64,000 nucleotides of DNA from NCBI GenBank assembly GCA_017354895.1, contig CP071496.1, positions 1,240,001 to 1,304,000 on the forward strand, written 5' to 3'. The stretch's first letter is position 1, and every line of letters starts with the position of its first letter. Below are positions 20,181 to 33,333 of this stretch, in pieces. This stretch comes from Podospora comata (Eukaryota; Ascomycota; Sordariomycetes; Sordariales; Podosporaceae). The translations under genes were made by a program, and so were the position numbers. Below the pieces are notes generated by a model that saw nothing but the letters and a program-made list of their open reading frames with translations, had not been told where the DNA came from and made no database searches.

Positions 20181-23173
20181 CACAATATGAAGGTAATACT
20201 GTCCCCTACTACCTCCCCTTTCGTTTTTAAATCCTTTTTTAAAAATTTACTTTAATGCTATAAAATTATATGTATAGTCAAATAATAAATAATGTATTAT
20301 TAACTTTGAATCATTTTAAGTAACAGGTTAAATAATTATAAGCTTAAAGAAAAGTAAAAAAAAATTATTATTATAGGGGTACGGAACTTAAAAGGGAACG
20401 CTATCCTCTTTAATCGCTAGATATTATTTCATGTATTACTTACTTAGTTCAAACATTTTATCATTCACAGAAAAGCTTATAATATAGTCATTTCCTTTGA
20501 TAATAATAATAAAGTCAATAGAGAATTAACACAAGATTGAACCAAAGAAATAGTAGGGAATCCTTTTTAAAAACAAATTATTTAATAAATTAAATTCTTT
20601 CAGGTTTATTAAACCCTTGAGGCTTCTCCTCCTTTTTGTTCCATATACCCTTTATTTATGCTTATAACTCAAAACCTCTGTGTAAAAACTTTTTTTTTAA
20701 CTTTATTATTTTTTTCTCCGTAACGTTTAGAGTTTTATAATGTTTATAATAACGATTTTCTTTTTAAGCTTTTACCATAATTGAATCCTTTTCTTTGCTA
20801 TACAAAATACCTTCTAAAAGTAAATATAGTAATGTTTTAAAACATCCAGATTATACTTTGAAGCCTCGCTCTATTTACTATACGCTAACCTTTTTACTTT
20901 TATATTAAAGTCATAATTAAAACAATAATAGATAAATAACATTACATCAAAAGTAGTATTTATTTAATATCTTTTTGAATTTTTTGAAAAGTTTATATAA
21001 ACTAAAATACTATTAGAAATCTTATAAATATCTATTACTTGAGAATTTGCGTTTTTAATATCAATTAAAAAGATTTACTATGGTCGAGAAAAATATTATA
21101 ATTATTATTGAGTAGAAAACTTGGTTTTAATATTTCATTATAACAAAATTTTAAAGTTTTTGAAAGATCTATATATAACATAAACTAGGAGAATCATTTT
21201 CAAAGAATACCGAAAAATATAAATAAAAACCCAAGTAATAAAGTACTACTTAATTTCTAATGAACTTTAAAGGTTGTATATCATATCAACAAAAAAAATT
21301 GCATTAATATTAAGCAAAGGTTACAAGTTTTACATTGCAAAAATATTTAATTATATTACTGCAATATTATTTGATAAAAAGAATATTAATTCATTCGGAC
21401 CGTCTTTTTACAATTTAATTTTTTAAATTGATAACTAAATTAAAACTAAAATAAGTAAATTAAAGAATATTATTATTTCAAGTTAATAAAATATTTTACG
21501 GCAAATTAAAAATATTAACTCTATTAATATTTTCAAGGTATACTTTTTGAATAATGTCCTAAAGGAGATTAGTATAAGGGCTAAATACTTTAACATCAAT
21601 AAGTTTTGTTATAATATATTATAAATAGACTTTTCAAGAAATATTAGCAATATTCTTTTAAGAAATTTAGAGGGAGTATTATGGAGTATAATCTATAATT
21701 AAAGGGTTATTAAAAGGAGAATAAAAAGTTTAAACAGAAAGTTTAAGAAGGAAAAAGGTTCTCTTTAGATTTATTTTGATAGCTATAATTAATTATATTT
21801 TTATAGTTATATTAACTTAATACTCTTTTGATTTAGATTATATAATTAATAAGTCTTTATTTTTCATTATTTTCTTCAATTATGAAGTAAAATTATAAAG
21901 TAAATACGTGAATTATTCAAATAGAAAAAAGCGTTTTAAGGAATTTCCTTTTATTGAGATTTATAAAACCAGTTATATAATGCTATACTCTATTTATGAA
22001 TACCCATATTAATTTCCTTTACTCCCACTTACTTTTTCTCTCTTTTTACTATTTCTTGATTGCTTTTTCATAATATTTTGTCTCAAAAACTTATTACTTT
22101 ATTTCATTAAACGGTTAACGACTTTACTATTTAAATATTATTGCTTCTTTGTTCAAGAAACTTCCTAATTAAATCGAAAGATTTTTAATGTTACTATATA
22201 TAATTAATCCGATGTTACTATAGACCCTATTTAAAAACCTTGATTTACTACTGTTATCTATCGTTTTACCGATTTTACTTATACTTTTAATAACCCAAAC
22301 GTTACTTATAAAGGGTACGTTTATGTTCAATATCCTACTTACGTTTGCGACTCTTTTATATTCAAAGGCATTAATACTTATCATAGTATTGGTTTTCTTT
22401 ATTTAATTACTCTTTAATACTTTGCAATTTTCTTTCTAAATCTTAAATACGTAACCACTTTCCTGTATTTTAAATAAATCCTCTTTAATATAGCGAAAAA
22501 AGAAAAAAAAAATAGTAAATACTTTTCAAGATATTAAGATGAGTAAAATGATTATTAATGGTTTCACTAAGGTACTATTTATTAATTTAGTTAAATCAAT
22601 TTTTATTAAGCGGTTTAATAAGTAAATCTTTTGCGCGTTAATGTTTCGAAATCGTTCAATGGATTTAACGCTTTAAAAGTTTATTCATGTAGACAACTGG
22701 ATTATTATCAACATTACCTCTTTGTTTAAGTTTAATAAAATTCAACTTAAGTAATATAATCATATTTTTATTATATAGAAAAAAACGTTTTTGATTAGAA
22801 GTATAGCAACTATTAGTATAAAGGCACTTATTATCTATAATTCACTATTAATCAAGATAATTATTACTTTAAAGAATTTAATCATAATAGATTATCCTAA
22901 TTAAATCGTAGTACGGTGAGCTTAATTTCTATTAATAAGGAAATCAATTGGGACTAAAAGTAAAAAGATAGTAAATTCAATAGAAAGAGCTTAAGAAATA
23001 ACAAATAGTTAAAAAAAAAAGAGAAAAGAAAAAGGAAATAGTCTTCCTTTACTTTGGATTAGAGTCAGGAGTATAAAGCAAGGAGGGGATAAAAAATACT
23101 AAAAAAGGCATGAAACAATGGAAATTTAATGTAATAATTTTATTTTAATATCTTGTTTCTCTTTGAAAATAAA
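20181..23173. other. AT-rich DNA, 3 kb, no recognisable content
   Basis: No frame above about 70 codons, no LTR or inverted-repeat ends that I can see. It keeps CpA and TpG dinucleotides and has few CpG, unlike the RIP-mutated Gypsy copies. It may be very old repeat sequence or AT-rich spacer. Confidence 0.5.
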
Positions 23174-23274
23174 TAACGTACGTTATCAGTGAGTGAGGCA
23201 TATCAGTAAGTGGGGCACTTTCGACGCGACGCGACATCTTTGTACTCAGCAACCACTTTTCTCTACCATCAAAG

Positions 23275-24931
23275 ATGCCCTCTACTTCAAAAGAAAGCCA
23301 AATAATCTTGGCTCTCTAGGCTCTTCAAAATGATAAAAAGCTAAGCATACGGGCTGCGGCTAAGGCCTATAGTGTCTCCCAGGCAACGCTAGGACGCCGA
23401 CGCGCTGGCAAGCCTGCACGATGCGACACTACACCCAAGTCGAAAAAGCTCACTCAATTAGAAGAGGAGACTATTATTTACTGTGTTATTAAGCTATCTA
23501 CGCGAGCTTTGTTACCGAGATTAAGTGGTGTGGAAGATATAGCTAACTAACTGCTATGCGCCCGCGACGCGCCCCCTGTCGGTAAGCTTTGGGCATACCG
23601 ATTCGTTAAACGTTAGCTAGAGCTCCGAATACGTTTTACGTATAAATACGATTACTAGAGGGCTAGGTATAAGGATCTAAAGGTTATTACCGAGTGGTTT
23701 ACGCTTATACGGAACACTAAGGCTAAATATAGTATTATAAATAACGATATCTATAATTTCGACGAGACTAGGTTTATAATAAATATTATTTTCGTGGGTA
23801 TAATAGTTACGACCTTAAACGGCCTTAGTAAAGTAAAACTAGTTTAGCCTAATAACCGCGAATGGGTAATAGTAGTTTAAAGAGTTAATACCCTCGGCTA
23901 GGCTATCCTTCCCTTTATTATTTTAGCCGCGTAGTATTATATTACTAACTAGTATAACGAGTGTAACCCTTGGCCGATTAGCGTATCGTAACTACCGAAA
24001 ATAGTTAGACTATTAATCTGGTAGGCCTAGATTAGATTAAGTACTTTAATTATTATATAGCGTCCCGTATAAAAGGTAAATATTAGTTATTAATCTTCGA
24101 TAGCTACTAAAGTTATTACTCGACTAAATTCGAGCGTTATTATTAATAAAATAATATTATTACGCTTTATATGCTTTTATATTCCTGTTACTTCCTCTAG
24201 CCACTCGATATTAGTTGCTTTAGGCCGTTAAAATAGATATACGGTCGCTAGATCGAGGACTTAATACGTACGTATATTAATTACGTAAGTAAAGTCGATT
24301 TCCTTTATATCTTTCGCGAAGCTTTCTTTGCCTTTATAACGGAGAAAAATATATAGAGTAACTTTATAGGTACTAGCTTTATACCGTACGATCCAGAAAA
24401 GGTATTTTCTAAGCTAAATATAAAGCTTTGTAAATTAATACCCCTGACCTTACGGCCCGGTACTCTATAATCTTAGGTATTTCAAATACTATAAAACCCC
24501 CGAGCAGCTAATTTATAATTAACGCTTATTAAAATTCGTATTACTAACTATTAAAATAGTTCCCCGACTTCGATATTAATTACTATAGACTAGCTTACTA
24601 AGGGTACGATAGCTGTAATACACCAGATAGCCCTCCTTTAGTTAGAGAATGCTTCGCTCCGTAAGGCCAATAATGCATTAAGTAAACGCCGGAGAGCTAA
24701 AAAAAACACGTGTACAGCTCGGAGGCTCACTTGCTATACAGGATATATATAATCTACTGGACCAAAAGGCTGTGGGTGCGGAGGAAGTGTAAGAAACGTA
24801 GCAGGATGGTAGTGGTGCAGGGGGGGTCCGTACAAAAGTTCAGTGCTGTAGTGTGTGCGGCAAGCCTGGCTATAATGCGCGCACTTGCCAGGAAGCTGGA
24901 GAAGCCTCAGATTCAGCTGCTTCTAACGTAA
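23275..24931 (+). pseudogene. Fot1/pogo-type transposase pseudogene (copy A)
   Basis: Remnant of the transposase of copy A: N-terminal HTH domains, DDE catalytic core and C-terminal zinc knuckle in the usual order. Stop codons run through the middle third, where CpA is almost absent. Both ends still read well. The intact copy would have bound the inverted repeats in the nucleus and cut and pasted the element into TA. Confidence 0.75.
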
Positions 24932-25000
24932 TTATAGTCAGTTCCTAGTGTTGTGGTCTGGCAATTAAGGATAGTTGTAATAGAGTAGTAGAAGGTGCTT

Positions 25001-25061
25001 CACTCACTGATATGCCTCACTCACTGATATGCCTCACTTACTGATATGCCTCACTTACTGA
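25001..25061. repeat. 17-bp tandem repeat (3.6 units) at the 3' end of Fot1-type copy A
   Basis: The unit CACTCACTGATATGCCT occurs at 25001-25017, 25018-25034 and 25035-25051 (one change), with a partial unit to 25061. The same motif occurs about once in the 5' inverted repeat and in the 5' repeat of copy B, so this end has been expanded. Such subterminal units are likely transposase-binding sites. Confidence 0.85.
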
Positions 25062-25445
25062 TGTCACGGCTTGACACTCAGTGGGGCGCAGGCGCACCAC
25101 GGACCAATCATTAGTACGGGAGCTCGGACCAATCAGAACGGGATTATTGGGATCGAGGATCGATCCAGAAGAGTTAATCCCAAAAGGGATAGTATCAATA
25201 GGATCGATAGTCGAATCTATTAATCCAGGACAGTGCTAGGCTTGGCACCGGGTCTATATATACGGAGGAACTGGCTAGTGTAGATAGATAGTTCCGTAGT
25301 ATGCAATTTAAGCTTATATTTACGGTATTTAATATTTATATTAAAATATTTTATTATACACTATTTAGCTATGCCGAACCACGATTATTCAGAAGTACCT
25401 TCGACTAATATCCCTTTTAAAGGTTCTGGATAGGGGTTTGTTATA
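25062..25445 (+). repeat. 5' LTR (family A), 384 bp
   Basis: TGTCACGG start, TATA box near 25,255 (CTATATATACGGAGGAACT). The outer half (to about 25,300) is almost unmutated and the inner half is heavily altered. It pairs with the 384-bp LTR at 31401-31784. Confidence 0.9.
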
Positions 25446-28400
25446 TATTATATACTTACTTTAACTTTATTACGGATAAGTAAAATACTTTAAGAAAAAC
25501 TATAAAGTACTTAAATAACTCGGCTAGAAAAAGAAAATCGTAATAATTACTATATCGAAAGGACCGAGAGTCGTGGAAGTAGTAGCTATCGGGTACTAGT
25601 AAGGCGGAGCGGTAAGCTCCGAGGAAAACTCTAATTAGTACGCTAAATAGGAGAATATAGAGTTCCAGGAAATTAAAAAAGTATTAAAAAAATAAAAAGT
25701 AAAGTACGAAGTAAGAGATCGTTAAATATAAATACTATAGAATTAAATAGTATAAGTTATTATAGATATTACTACGGAGGTCGTTAAAGATAGTAACCCT
25801 ATACTATAGGAAGGACCTACTAGGTAAACGATACTAAAGAAGTAATATAGTAAATATAAAATTATTATTTTAATAGAAATATTATAGCCTATAAAGCTTA
25901 CGTATAAAAACTAAAAAAAATATTAAAAAAGTAAAAAGGTCGTTAGTATTAAAATCGTAAAGTTATTAGAAAATATATTTATATTTATATAGTATATACT
26001 TTATAAGAGAAATATAGTATAATTTTATTTTAGGTATTTAGAATATCGGAAAGTACTTTAGTTTTAATATATTATATATAAATATATAGAATACTTAAAG
26101 TAAGTCGCTATACGGTTACTAGCCGGTACGTAAAGTAAGTAAAGAAAGTAAGCTATAATTAATTAAAAAGACGATAATTCGATAGGAGAAAGCTTAATAG
26201 AAGGAACTAAACGATTATATTTTATAGAAAGTTTAGGACCCGGTTAAACTAAAGGATAGCCTTTAAGTTATATAGATTATACTAAAGTATACGAGGTATT
26301 ACGTTAAATATATAAACGGTTAAAATATAAACGATAGTATATATTTATAGGAGAAAGTAATATTAAGATAGTACTTAAATTTAGACTACGTTATATATTT
26401 ACGGGAGAAGATTAAATAATATTATTAGGCGAAAATACTTAGGTAAACGATTAAGTAAAGGAACCGCTATCGGATATAAATACGAGAAAATACTAAGGAA
26501 GTAAAAAACGGAAAATAGGAGGAAGTTAGGCGGGTATAATTAAGGGACTTCGCGTTATTAAATAAGCTAAAGTAGGAAAACGCTTTTAAATAATCTAATT
26601 ATTTAAAAAACGATTTACGGCCTTTCGTAGAGGCCGGTAACCTTTAACGGACTATAAATAGTATTTTCGTAAGTATTAACGTAAAGCGAAGGTATAGGAT
26701 AACGACCCGGTACTCGTTAGCGAAGTCGTTACTATATAAGGAGGAGGTAAGAAAAATAAATACCTTTAAATTATAATATATTAAAAAGATATTTAGGTAA
26801 TAGTATTAATAAACGGAAGTGCGGAAATAAATTTAATTTCGCTATAGTTTATATACTAAGCTAAAATACTATAGAAGAAAAAGAAAGAATAAATCGTTAT
26901 ATAAAAACTATTTCTAACGTAAAAGGTTTATAAAGAAATATTACTTTTAAATATTATAGTTAAAGGAAAAATAATTTTAATTATATTCGATATTATAAAT
27001 ATAGAACCCTCGAAAGATATAATTTTAAAGCAATTATAGTATAAAAACTATAATTTAAATATCGATTAGAGAGATAATAATTACCTACGACTAAGAGAGC
27101 TTTAGAAGTATCTAACTAACGATAGGAGATTAAGATTATATATAGAGTAAAATATAGGATAAATACCTTCCACGGTATTACCGTAAGGAGCCTAAAAAGT
27201 AATAGTATACTTTATCGATATAAGTAGTAAGATCGAAGAAGTAAGGTTAACGACGTTAGTAAAGATATCGGAGGTTAATAAATATATTTATTATAATAAC
27301 GTAAAAAAGGGTAAGAAAAAGGTAGTACTAGTGGAATATCGAGGATACTTAACCTTTATAGTAAAGTATTTAAAGGGACTTTTAGAGCGAGGGCCGTGGG
27401 ACTACGAAATTAAGCTAAAAGAAAAAGCTAAATTACGGTTATTTAAAATCTATTATATTAACGATAAGTAAAGTAAGGAACTACGGAAATACTTAAATAA
27501 AAATTTAAAGAAAAAATGTATTAGAGTCTATATCGCTAGTAGGATACCCCGTATTCTTTATACCGAAGAAAGACGGTAGCTTATAACTATATATAGATTA
27601 CCGGTAATTAAATAACGAGACAGTAAAAAATAATTACCTACTACCGTTAATATCTAAGTTATAAAGTTAATTAGCTGGGGTATAATACTTTATACGCTTA
27701 AATATATTTATCAAGTTCGCTTATATATAGATTAAGGGAAGAAATAAATAAAAAATAGCTTTCCGTATACCCTATAGTTATTTCGAGTATTTTATAATAT
27801 TATTTAGGCTAACTAATATATCCGCGACGTTCTAATTTTTTATTAATTATATTATACGGAAGTACTTTAATAAAATAATGATATATTATTTCGATAACGT
27901 TTTTATTTACTTACGTACTTTAAAGAAATATAAGCGATACGTATAAAAAGTACTTGACGCGTTATACGAAGCCGGACTCTTAATTAATAAGGAAAAAATA
28001 AATTTTACATATAAAAAATAATATATTTAGGATATTTAATATCGTTAAGTAAGGTTCGTATAGAACTTAGAAAAATTACGGTAGTTAAGGACTGGCCTAC
28101 GCTATAATTATAAATATACGTTAAGGAATTTTTAAGGTTTATAAACTTTTTTTAAGTATTTATTTATAAGTACGTAATTATCGCGTAATTATTTAATTAC
28201 TTAATTAAAAAAGATATAAAGTTTCGGTAAGGGTAGGAAAAGAGTAGGCCTTTTAGGAGCTAAAAGAAATTATTTTAAAGGACCCGGTACTTAAATTATT
28301 AAACCTTAGTTAATTATTTAAGGTCGAGGTAAATATATTAAATTATATAATCGGTAAATAACTAAAATAACGAAACGATAATAGTAAACTATACTTAATA

Positions 28401-30279
28401 ATTTTATTTTCGAAGAAGCTTAAGGGAGTATATTAAAATTATTTAATTTATAATAAAAAGCTATTCGCTATTATTAAAATGTTCGAAGAGTAAAAGCTAT
28501 ATTTTAATAGTATTAAATACAAAGTATAGGTCTATATAGATTATAAGAATTTACGGTACTTTACTACTACAAAGGTCTTTAACGCGCGGTAAACGTAATA
28601 GTCAGAGTTTCTTTCGGAATTTAATTTTTAAATTAATTATAAAAAGGGTTCGGAGAACGCTAGAGTAAACGCACTTAACCGGCGAACTAATTACTATAAA
28701 GATATACTTAGGGAATTATTATTACTATTTAAAGAAACGTTAAACGGTACTCTTAAGTATCTACTATAACTATAAATAAAGTATTACGTAATATATCGCG
28801 AAAGGGCTATTTCTAATAAATACTAAAGGAAGTTAAGTAACGATATTATAAAGTAATATTAATAAGAAAAGTTAGAGTTATAGGATATTTAAAAAAATAA
28901 TTAAGGAAAAATATAATATAAGAATCGAGCGTACGTAAAGCTAGGTAATAAAATAATATTAGTAATAGAAATTTATATATCGAAGCTCGGAGGATATATA
29001 AGTATTATTAAAACTATAGAAAAGATTAAGTAGTATTTTAATTAATTAAAGATTAAGGACGATGTTAAAGAAGCTATTTAGTTATACTATACGTATAAAA
29101 GAATAAAGGTTATAAAGTATAAGCCTCATAGATTTCTAAAGCTATTATTAATAACGGAACGATTATAGAGTTTAATTATAATAAACTTTATTATTAAATT
29201 ATTAAAGTGTAAAGATACAGTAACCGGCGTTAAATATAATAATATATTAACGGTAATCGATAGGCTTACAAAGTAAATATAGTTTTTACCTTATAAAGAG
29301 ACTTAGTCGGTAAAGCAATTAATAAATATAGTATTACGGTATATTATAGTAATATATATATAGTTAAAAGAATTTATTACGGACCGCGATACTAAATTCG
29401 TATCGAAGTTTTAAAAAGCGTTAATAACGAGGCTAGGAGTAATAAGTAAAGCGTTATCGGTTAATTATTTTTAAATAGATAGTTAAACGGAACGGCTTAA
29501 CTAAATTATAAAATAATACCTATAGAATTATATTAATTTCGAGTAAAACGATTAGATTAAATTATTATTTATAGTATAATTAGCGTATAATATACTGTTA
29601 ATAAAAACGATTAAAGCTATACCGTTTTTTATAAATTTTAAATATAAGGTAGACTTACGGTAGGGACCTATAGTTAAGGTACTTAAGGCTAAGGTTAAAG
29701 TAAATAAAATATATATATTCTATAGTAATTTTAAGTAAGAACTAAAGTTTATAAGGGAAAGGATATAGAAATATTATAATATTAAAAGGCTCGAGGGACC
29801 TCGCTTTAAGGAAAGAAATATAATATTCCTTTTTATATATAATTTACGTATTAAAAGACCTAATAAGAAATTAAACTATAAGAGAGTAGGCCCGTTTAAG
29901 GTTAAAAGGAAAATATCGGAAATAATATTCGAACTAGAATTACTTAGTATAATACGTTTACGGTTATATATATTCCATATCTTATTTCTAAAGCTAATAC
30001 TATCGGTAAATAAAACTAAAATATAGGAAATAGCTGAAAATAAAGAAGAAGAGTACGAAATAAAAGAAATATTAGATTTATAATTTAATAAAAGGTAATT
30101 AAAGTATTTATTTAATTAGCTAGGATATTTAGCTATAGATAACTCGTAGGAATTAAAGGCGAACCTTAACTGCTTAAATAAGTAAAAAGAATTTTACCGA
30201 TAGTATTTAGACCGACTAAAATCTAGGTAAAAAGAATATACGTTTAGAAAGACCCTATCGAGTTTTTTTAAATATAAAG

Positions 30280-30349
30280 AACTTTAGTAGGAATCGAACT
30301 TACGCCTCTAATATAGTAATCGACGTACTATATACTATACTATAAAGTT
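30280..30349 (-). other. tRNA-like sequence inside the Gypsy element (second of pair)
   Basis: 70 nt on the minus strand, antisense to the element. The ends AACTTTA and TAAAGTT pair over all 7 bases as an acceptor stem. A D-arm-like GTAT ... GTAC follows with a TAGTATAGT box A, and a T-arm with the TTCGATT loop (box B, GTTCGATTCC). The anticodon arm does not fold well, so a working tRNA is doubtful. Its partner is 149 bp away. Confidence 0.6.
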
Positions 30350-30498
30350 AACAGGAACGAGGGAATTTAGGCTTAACTAATACTATACGCTTCTACTACT
30401 ATAAAGAAGGTTAAAGACGTACTACGACGGGGCGGCTAAAATAAATAAAAAATTATACTTAAGTTCACGGACTATATTTATAAACTTAAATACGGAAG

Positions 30499-30570
30499 AA
30501 CCCTAGTAGGAATCGAACCTACGCCTTTTAATAAAAGAAGTCGACGTACTACGTACTATACTACGAGGTT
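30499..30570 (-). other. tRNA-like sequence inside the Gypsy element (first of pair)
   Basis: 72 nt on the minus strand. The ends AACCTCG and TAGGGTT pair partly. Box A is TAGTATAGTACGTAGTACG; the T-arm GTAGG-TTCGATT-CCTAC pairs fully. The anticodon arm is ambiguous. Same arrangement as the 37,136 and 44,015 sequences. Confidence 0.6.
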
Positions 30571-30599
30571 AGAAAGTGTGAGGGGACCTAGATATAAAG

Positions 30600-31000
30600 A
30601 CTGCTACGCGTCTTAATTACCTTAGGAAGTAAAAGGCGCGCTATTTATAGTATCTTGCGTGGTTAGGAAGGAAGGACCGGTAGTACCTAGGTCCAGAGAA
30701 AGGTCGGGTGGCTAGTCGAAGCCTAAGGAAGGACCTAGGAAGGAGAAGGTAGAAGGAACGGTAGTAGAGGACTCCGCTACGGAAGGGTTCCGAGGATCTA
30801 AAGAAGTAGGGACCGGAGGAAGGACGTCGCCGGACAATAAAGTAGCCTGTGCCGCTAGAGCAGCCTCCTTCTATTCGACACGCTCCAGCTCTTTAATACT
30901 ATCGAGGCTACGAGAGACGGCCGTAGTTATTTGCTTAAACTACATTCGTTTCTATAAGCGTAAGCAATTAATTTTTTAATCCAGAGCCGCGCGCTAGGAC
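30600..31000. other. GC-richer tract in the 3' part of the Gypsy element
   Basis: Between the tRNA-like pair and the 3' LTR the composition rises towards balance. Similar sequence occurs in both - copies (about 36,850-37,080 and 43,740-43,980). It lies outside gag-pol. The antisense strand has a Pro/Ser-rich coding look, but I do not claim a gene. Confidence 0.45.
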
Positions 31001-31400
31001 TTAGCTTCTACCATCTCCGTCTCTATCTAATTATATTAAGAAATAACTTTACGGAGCTATTAAACGGATAATCCGCGAGCGTCGTAGAGGAATTAGTTAT
31101 ACTTTATGTAAGAAGCGTAACGCTTAGAAACAGAAGGAAAAATCTTATAAGTAAAACTACGCTTTTCGTAAAAGAAATAAATACGCTTTATAATAATAGG
31201 AAACTATAAAACGGTAATAAGTAGCTCGTTATAATCCGCTATTTTCGAGTATAGAGGTTTAATACTAGGGCGTATCTTACGTACGCGCTTAAATATCGTA
31301 AAATATAATAAAAAAAAGAAAAGGGGGAAACTTATAAGTATTAGTAAACGTAAGAGAGTAGGCTAGGCCGACGGACTTCGGTTTAAGAAGGGGAGCGTCG

Positions 31401-31784
31401 TGTTACGGCTTAATACTTAGTGGGGCGTAGGCGTATTACGGACTAATTATTAGTACGGGAGCTCGGACTAATTAGAACGGGATAATTAGGATCGAGGATC
31501 AATCTAGAAAAGTTAATCCTAAAAGGGATAGTATCGATAGGATCGATGGTCGAGTCTATCGATCCAGGATAGTGCCAGGCTTAGCACCGGGTCTATATAT
31601 ACGGAAGAACTGGCTAGTATAGATAGACAGTTCCGCAGTATGCAATTCAAGCTTGTATTTACAGTATCTAGTGTTTACATTGAGACATCTTGTTGTGCAC
31701 TGTTTAGCTGCACCGAACCACGATTATTCAGAAGTGCCTTCGACCAGTATCCCTTTCAGAGGTTCTGGATAGGGGTTCGTTACA
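31401..31784 (+). repeat. 3' LTR (family A), 384 bp
   Basis: Same family and length as 25062-25445. Here the outer (right) half, from about 31,620, is nearly unmutated, while the inner half carries RIP-type change: the mirror image of the 5' LTR. Confidence 0.9.
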
Positions 31785-33333
31785 CCCTTGCACCACCACC
31801 ATTCTGCTGCGTTTCTTGCACTCCCTCCGCGCCCACAGCCTTTTGGTCCAGTAGATCATGTGCATCCTATATAGCAAGTGATCCTCCGAGCTGTACACAT
31901 GTTTTTTTTTTTAGCTCTCCGGCGCTTACTTAGTACCTTATTGGCCTTATGGAGCGAAGTGTTCTCTAACTAAAGGAGGGCTCCCTAATATATTATAGTT
32001 ATTGTACCCTGAGCAAGGTGGTTTATAGTCATTAATATTAAAGCCGGGAAGTTGTTTTAATAGTTAGTAATATAAGTTTTAATAAGCGTTAGTTATAAAT
32101 TAACTTCTCGGGGGTTATATATAATTTAAAATACCTAAGGTTATAAAGTACAGGGCCGTAAAGTCGGGGGTATTAATGTATAAAGCTTTATATTTAGATT
32201 AAATTTTTTTTAAATCGTACGGTATAAAGATAGTACCCGTAAAGCTACCCTATATATATTTTTCTGTTAAAGAGGCAAAGACGGCTCCACGGAAGGTATA
32301 GTGGAAGTTGACTTTACTTATGTAATTAATATATGCGTGTATTAAGTTTTTAATCTAGCAACCGTACGCTTATTTTAGCGGCCTAAAGTAATTAATATTA
32401 AATAGCTAAAGGAGGTGGAAAAAATATAGAGGTATATAAAGCATAATAATATTATTTTATTAATAATAGTACCTAAATCCGGTTAAGTAGTAGCTTTTGT
32501 AACTATCGAAGATTATTTAACTAGTCTTTATCTTTTATATAAGACTCGATATAATAATCACAATATTTAATTGAATTTATGTGTATTCGATTAATAGTTT
32601 AATTATTATTAATAATCATAACACGTTAGGTAAATACAAAATCATATTCGGTAATTTAATTAATAAAGTAATACTATATAGTAAAAATAATAAAGGAAAG
32701 GATAATTTAAATAAAAGTATTACCTCCCTAGATTACCGTTACCTATTTATAGTAACTAGGCTAAACTAGTTTTACTTTACTAAATCTATTTAAGATCGTA
32801 ATTGCTATTACCGTAAAAATAATACTTATTATAAACCCAGTCTCATTCAAATTCTATCTATCGTTATTTATAATACCGTACTTAGCTTTAATATTCTGTA
32901 TAAGCGTAAACTACTCGGTAATAACCTTTGAATCCTCGCACTTAGCCCTCAAGTACTCGTATTTACGCGTAAAACGGGTCCGGAGCTCTAGCTAGCGTTT
33001 AACGAATCAGTATACCTAAAGCTTGCGGATAGGAGGCGCGTCGCGGGCGTATAGTAGTTAGTTAACTATATCTTCTACACCACTTAATTTCAGTAGAAAA
33101 GTTCGCGTAGAGAGCTTAATAATATAGTAAACAATAGCCTTGTCTTCCAATTAAGTAAGCTTTTTTGACTTGGGTATAGTATCGCATCGTGCAAGCTTGC
33201 TAGCGCGTCGGCGCCCTAGCGTTGCCTGGGAAACTCTATAGGCCTTAGCTGTAGCCCGTATGCTTAGCTTTTCGTCATTTTGAAGAGCCTGGAGAGCTAA
33301 GATTATTTGGCTTTCTTTTAAAGTAGAGGGCAT
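31785..33333 (-). pseudogene. Fot1/pogo-type transposase pseudogene (copy B)
   Basis: ATG at 33333 on the minus strand; the frame reads MPSTLKESQIILALQALQND and on through the Psq-like helix-turn-helix to about 33151, where a stop breaks it. Codon 15 is Gln here, while copy A has a stop there. Further stops lie in the middle part, and the end is lost at the LTR junction. Confidence 0.75.

Larger units (their letters stand above)
23176..25061 (+). mobile_element. Fot1/pogo-type DNA transposon, copy A (inactive)
   Basis: Tc1/mariner superfamily, DDE1 type, about 1.9 kb, with target TA at 23174-23175. The 5' inverted repeat is ACGTACGTTATCAGTGAGTG followed by AGGCATATCAG. Transposase starts at 23275 (MPSTSKESQIILAL). 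It has a Psq-like helix-turn-helix, then a CENP-B/Tc5-type domain (LPRLSGVED at about 23515-23540), IYNFDET at about 23750 (first Asp), a degenerate LILDGH-type second-Asp block near 24090, and LDISCFRPLK near 24205 (third Asp). A CCHC-like knuckle, CSVCGKPGYNARTC, lies at 24847-24888. There are many stop codons, the first at codon 15 (TAG at 23317), most of the C-to-T type expected from RIP. The outer ~350 bp on each side are nearly unmutated. The last bases of its 3' repeat are cut off by the adjoining LTR. Confidence 0.85.
25062..31784 (+). mobile_element. Ty3/Gypsy LTR retrotransposon with both LTRs (6.7 kb, broken)
   Basis: It has two 384-bp LTRs of family A and, between them, gag-side sequence, protease/reverse transcriptase/RNase H (reverse-transcriptase blocks recognisable around 27,530-27,950), integrase (to about 30,000), then a 1.3-kb tract with two tRNA-like sequences and a GC-richer part, and a purine-rich PPT just before the 3' LTR (about 31,387-31,400). 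The interior is saturated with RIP-type change and has many breaks. The flanking 5-mers (ACTGA and CCCTT) do not match, so the element is not in its original insertion context. The flanks are two Fot1-type copies in opposite orientation. Confidence 0.88.

Noticed and set aside
25446-25480. Primer-binding site of the common TGG-starting tRNA type just inside the 5' LTR
   Set aside because: No TGG-starting stretch next to the LTR in this or the other copies; priming mode left undetermined, and no match to the tRNA-like pair was seen.
31640-31933. 97-codon + frame across the 3' LTR and the Fot1-type end
   Set aside because: It runs across two unrelated mobile-element ends and is open only because that junction is not RIP-mutated.
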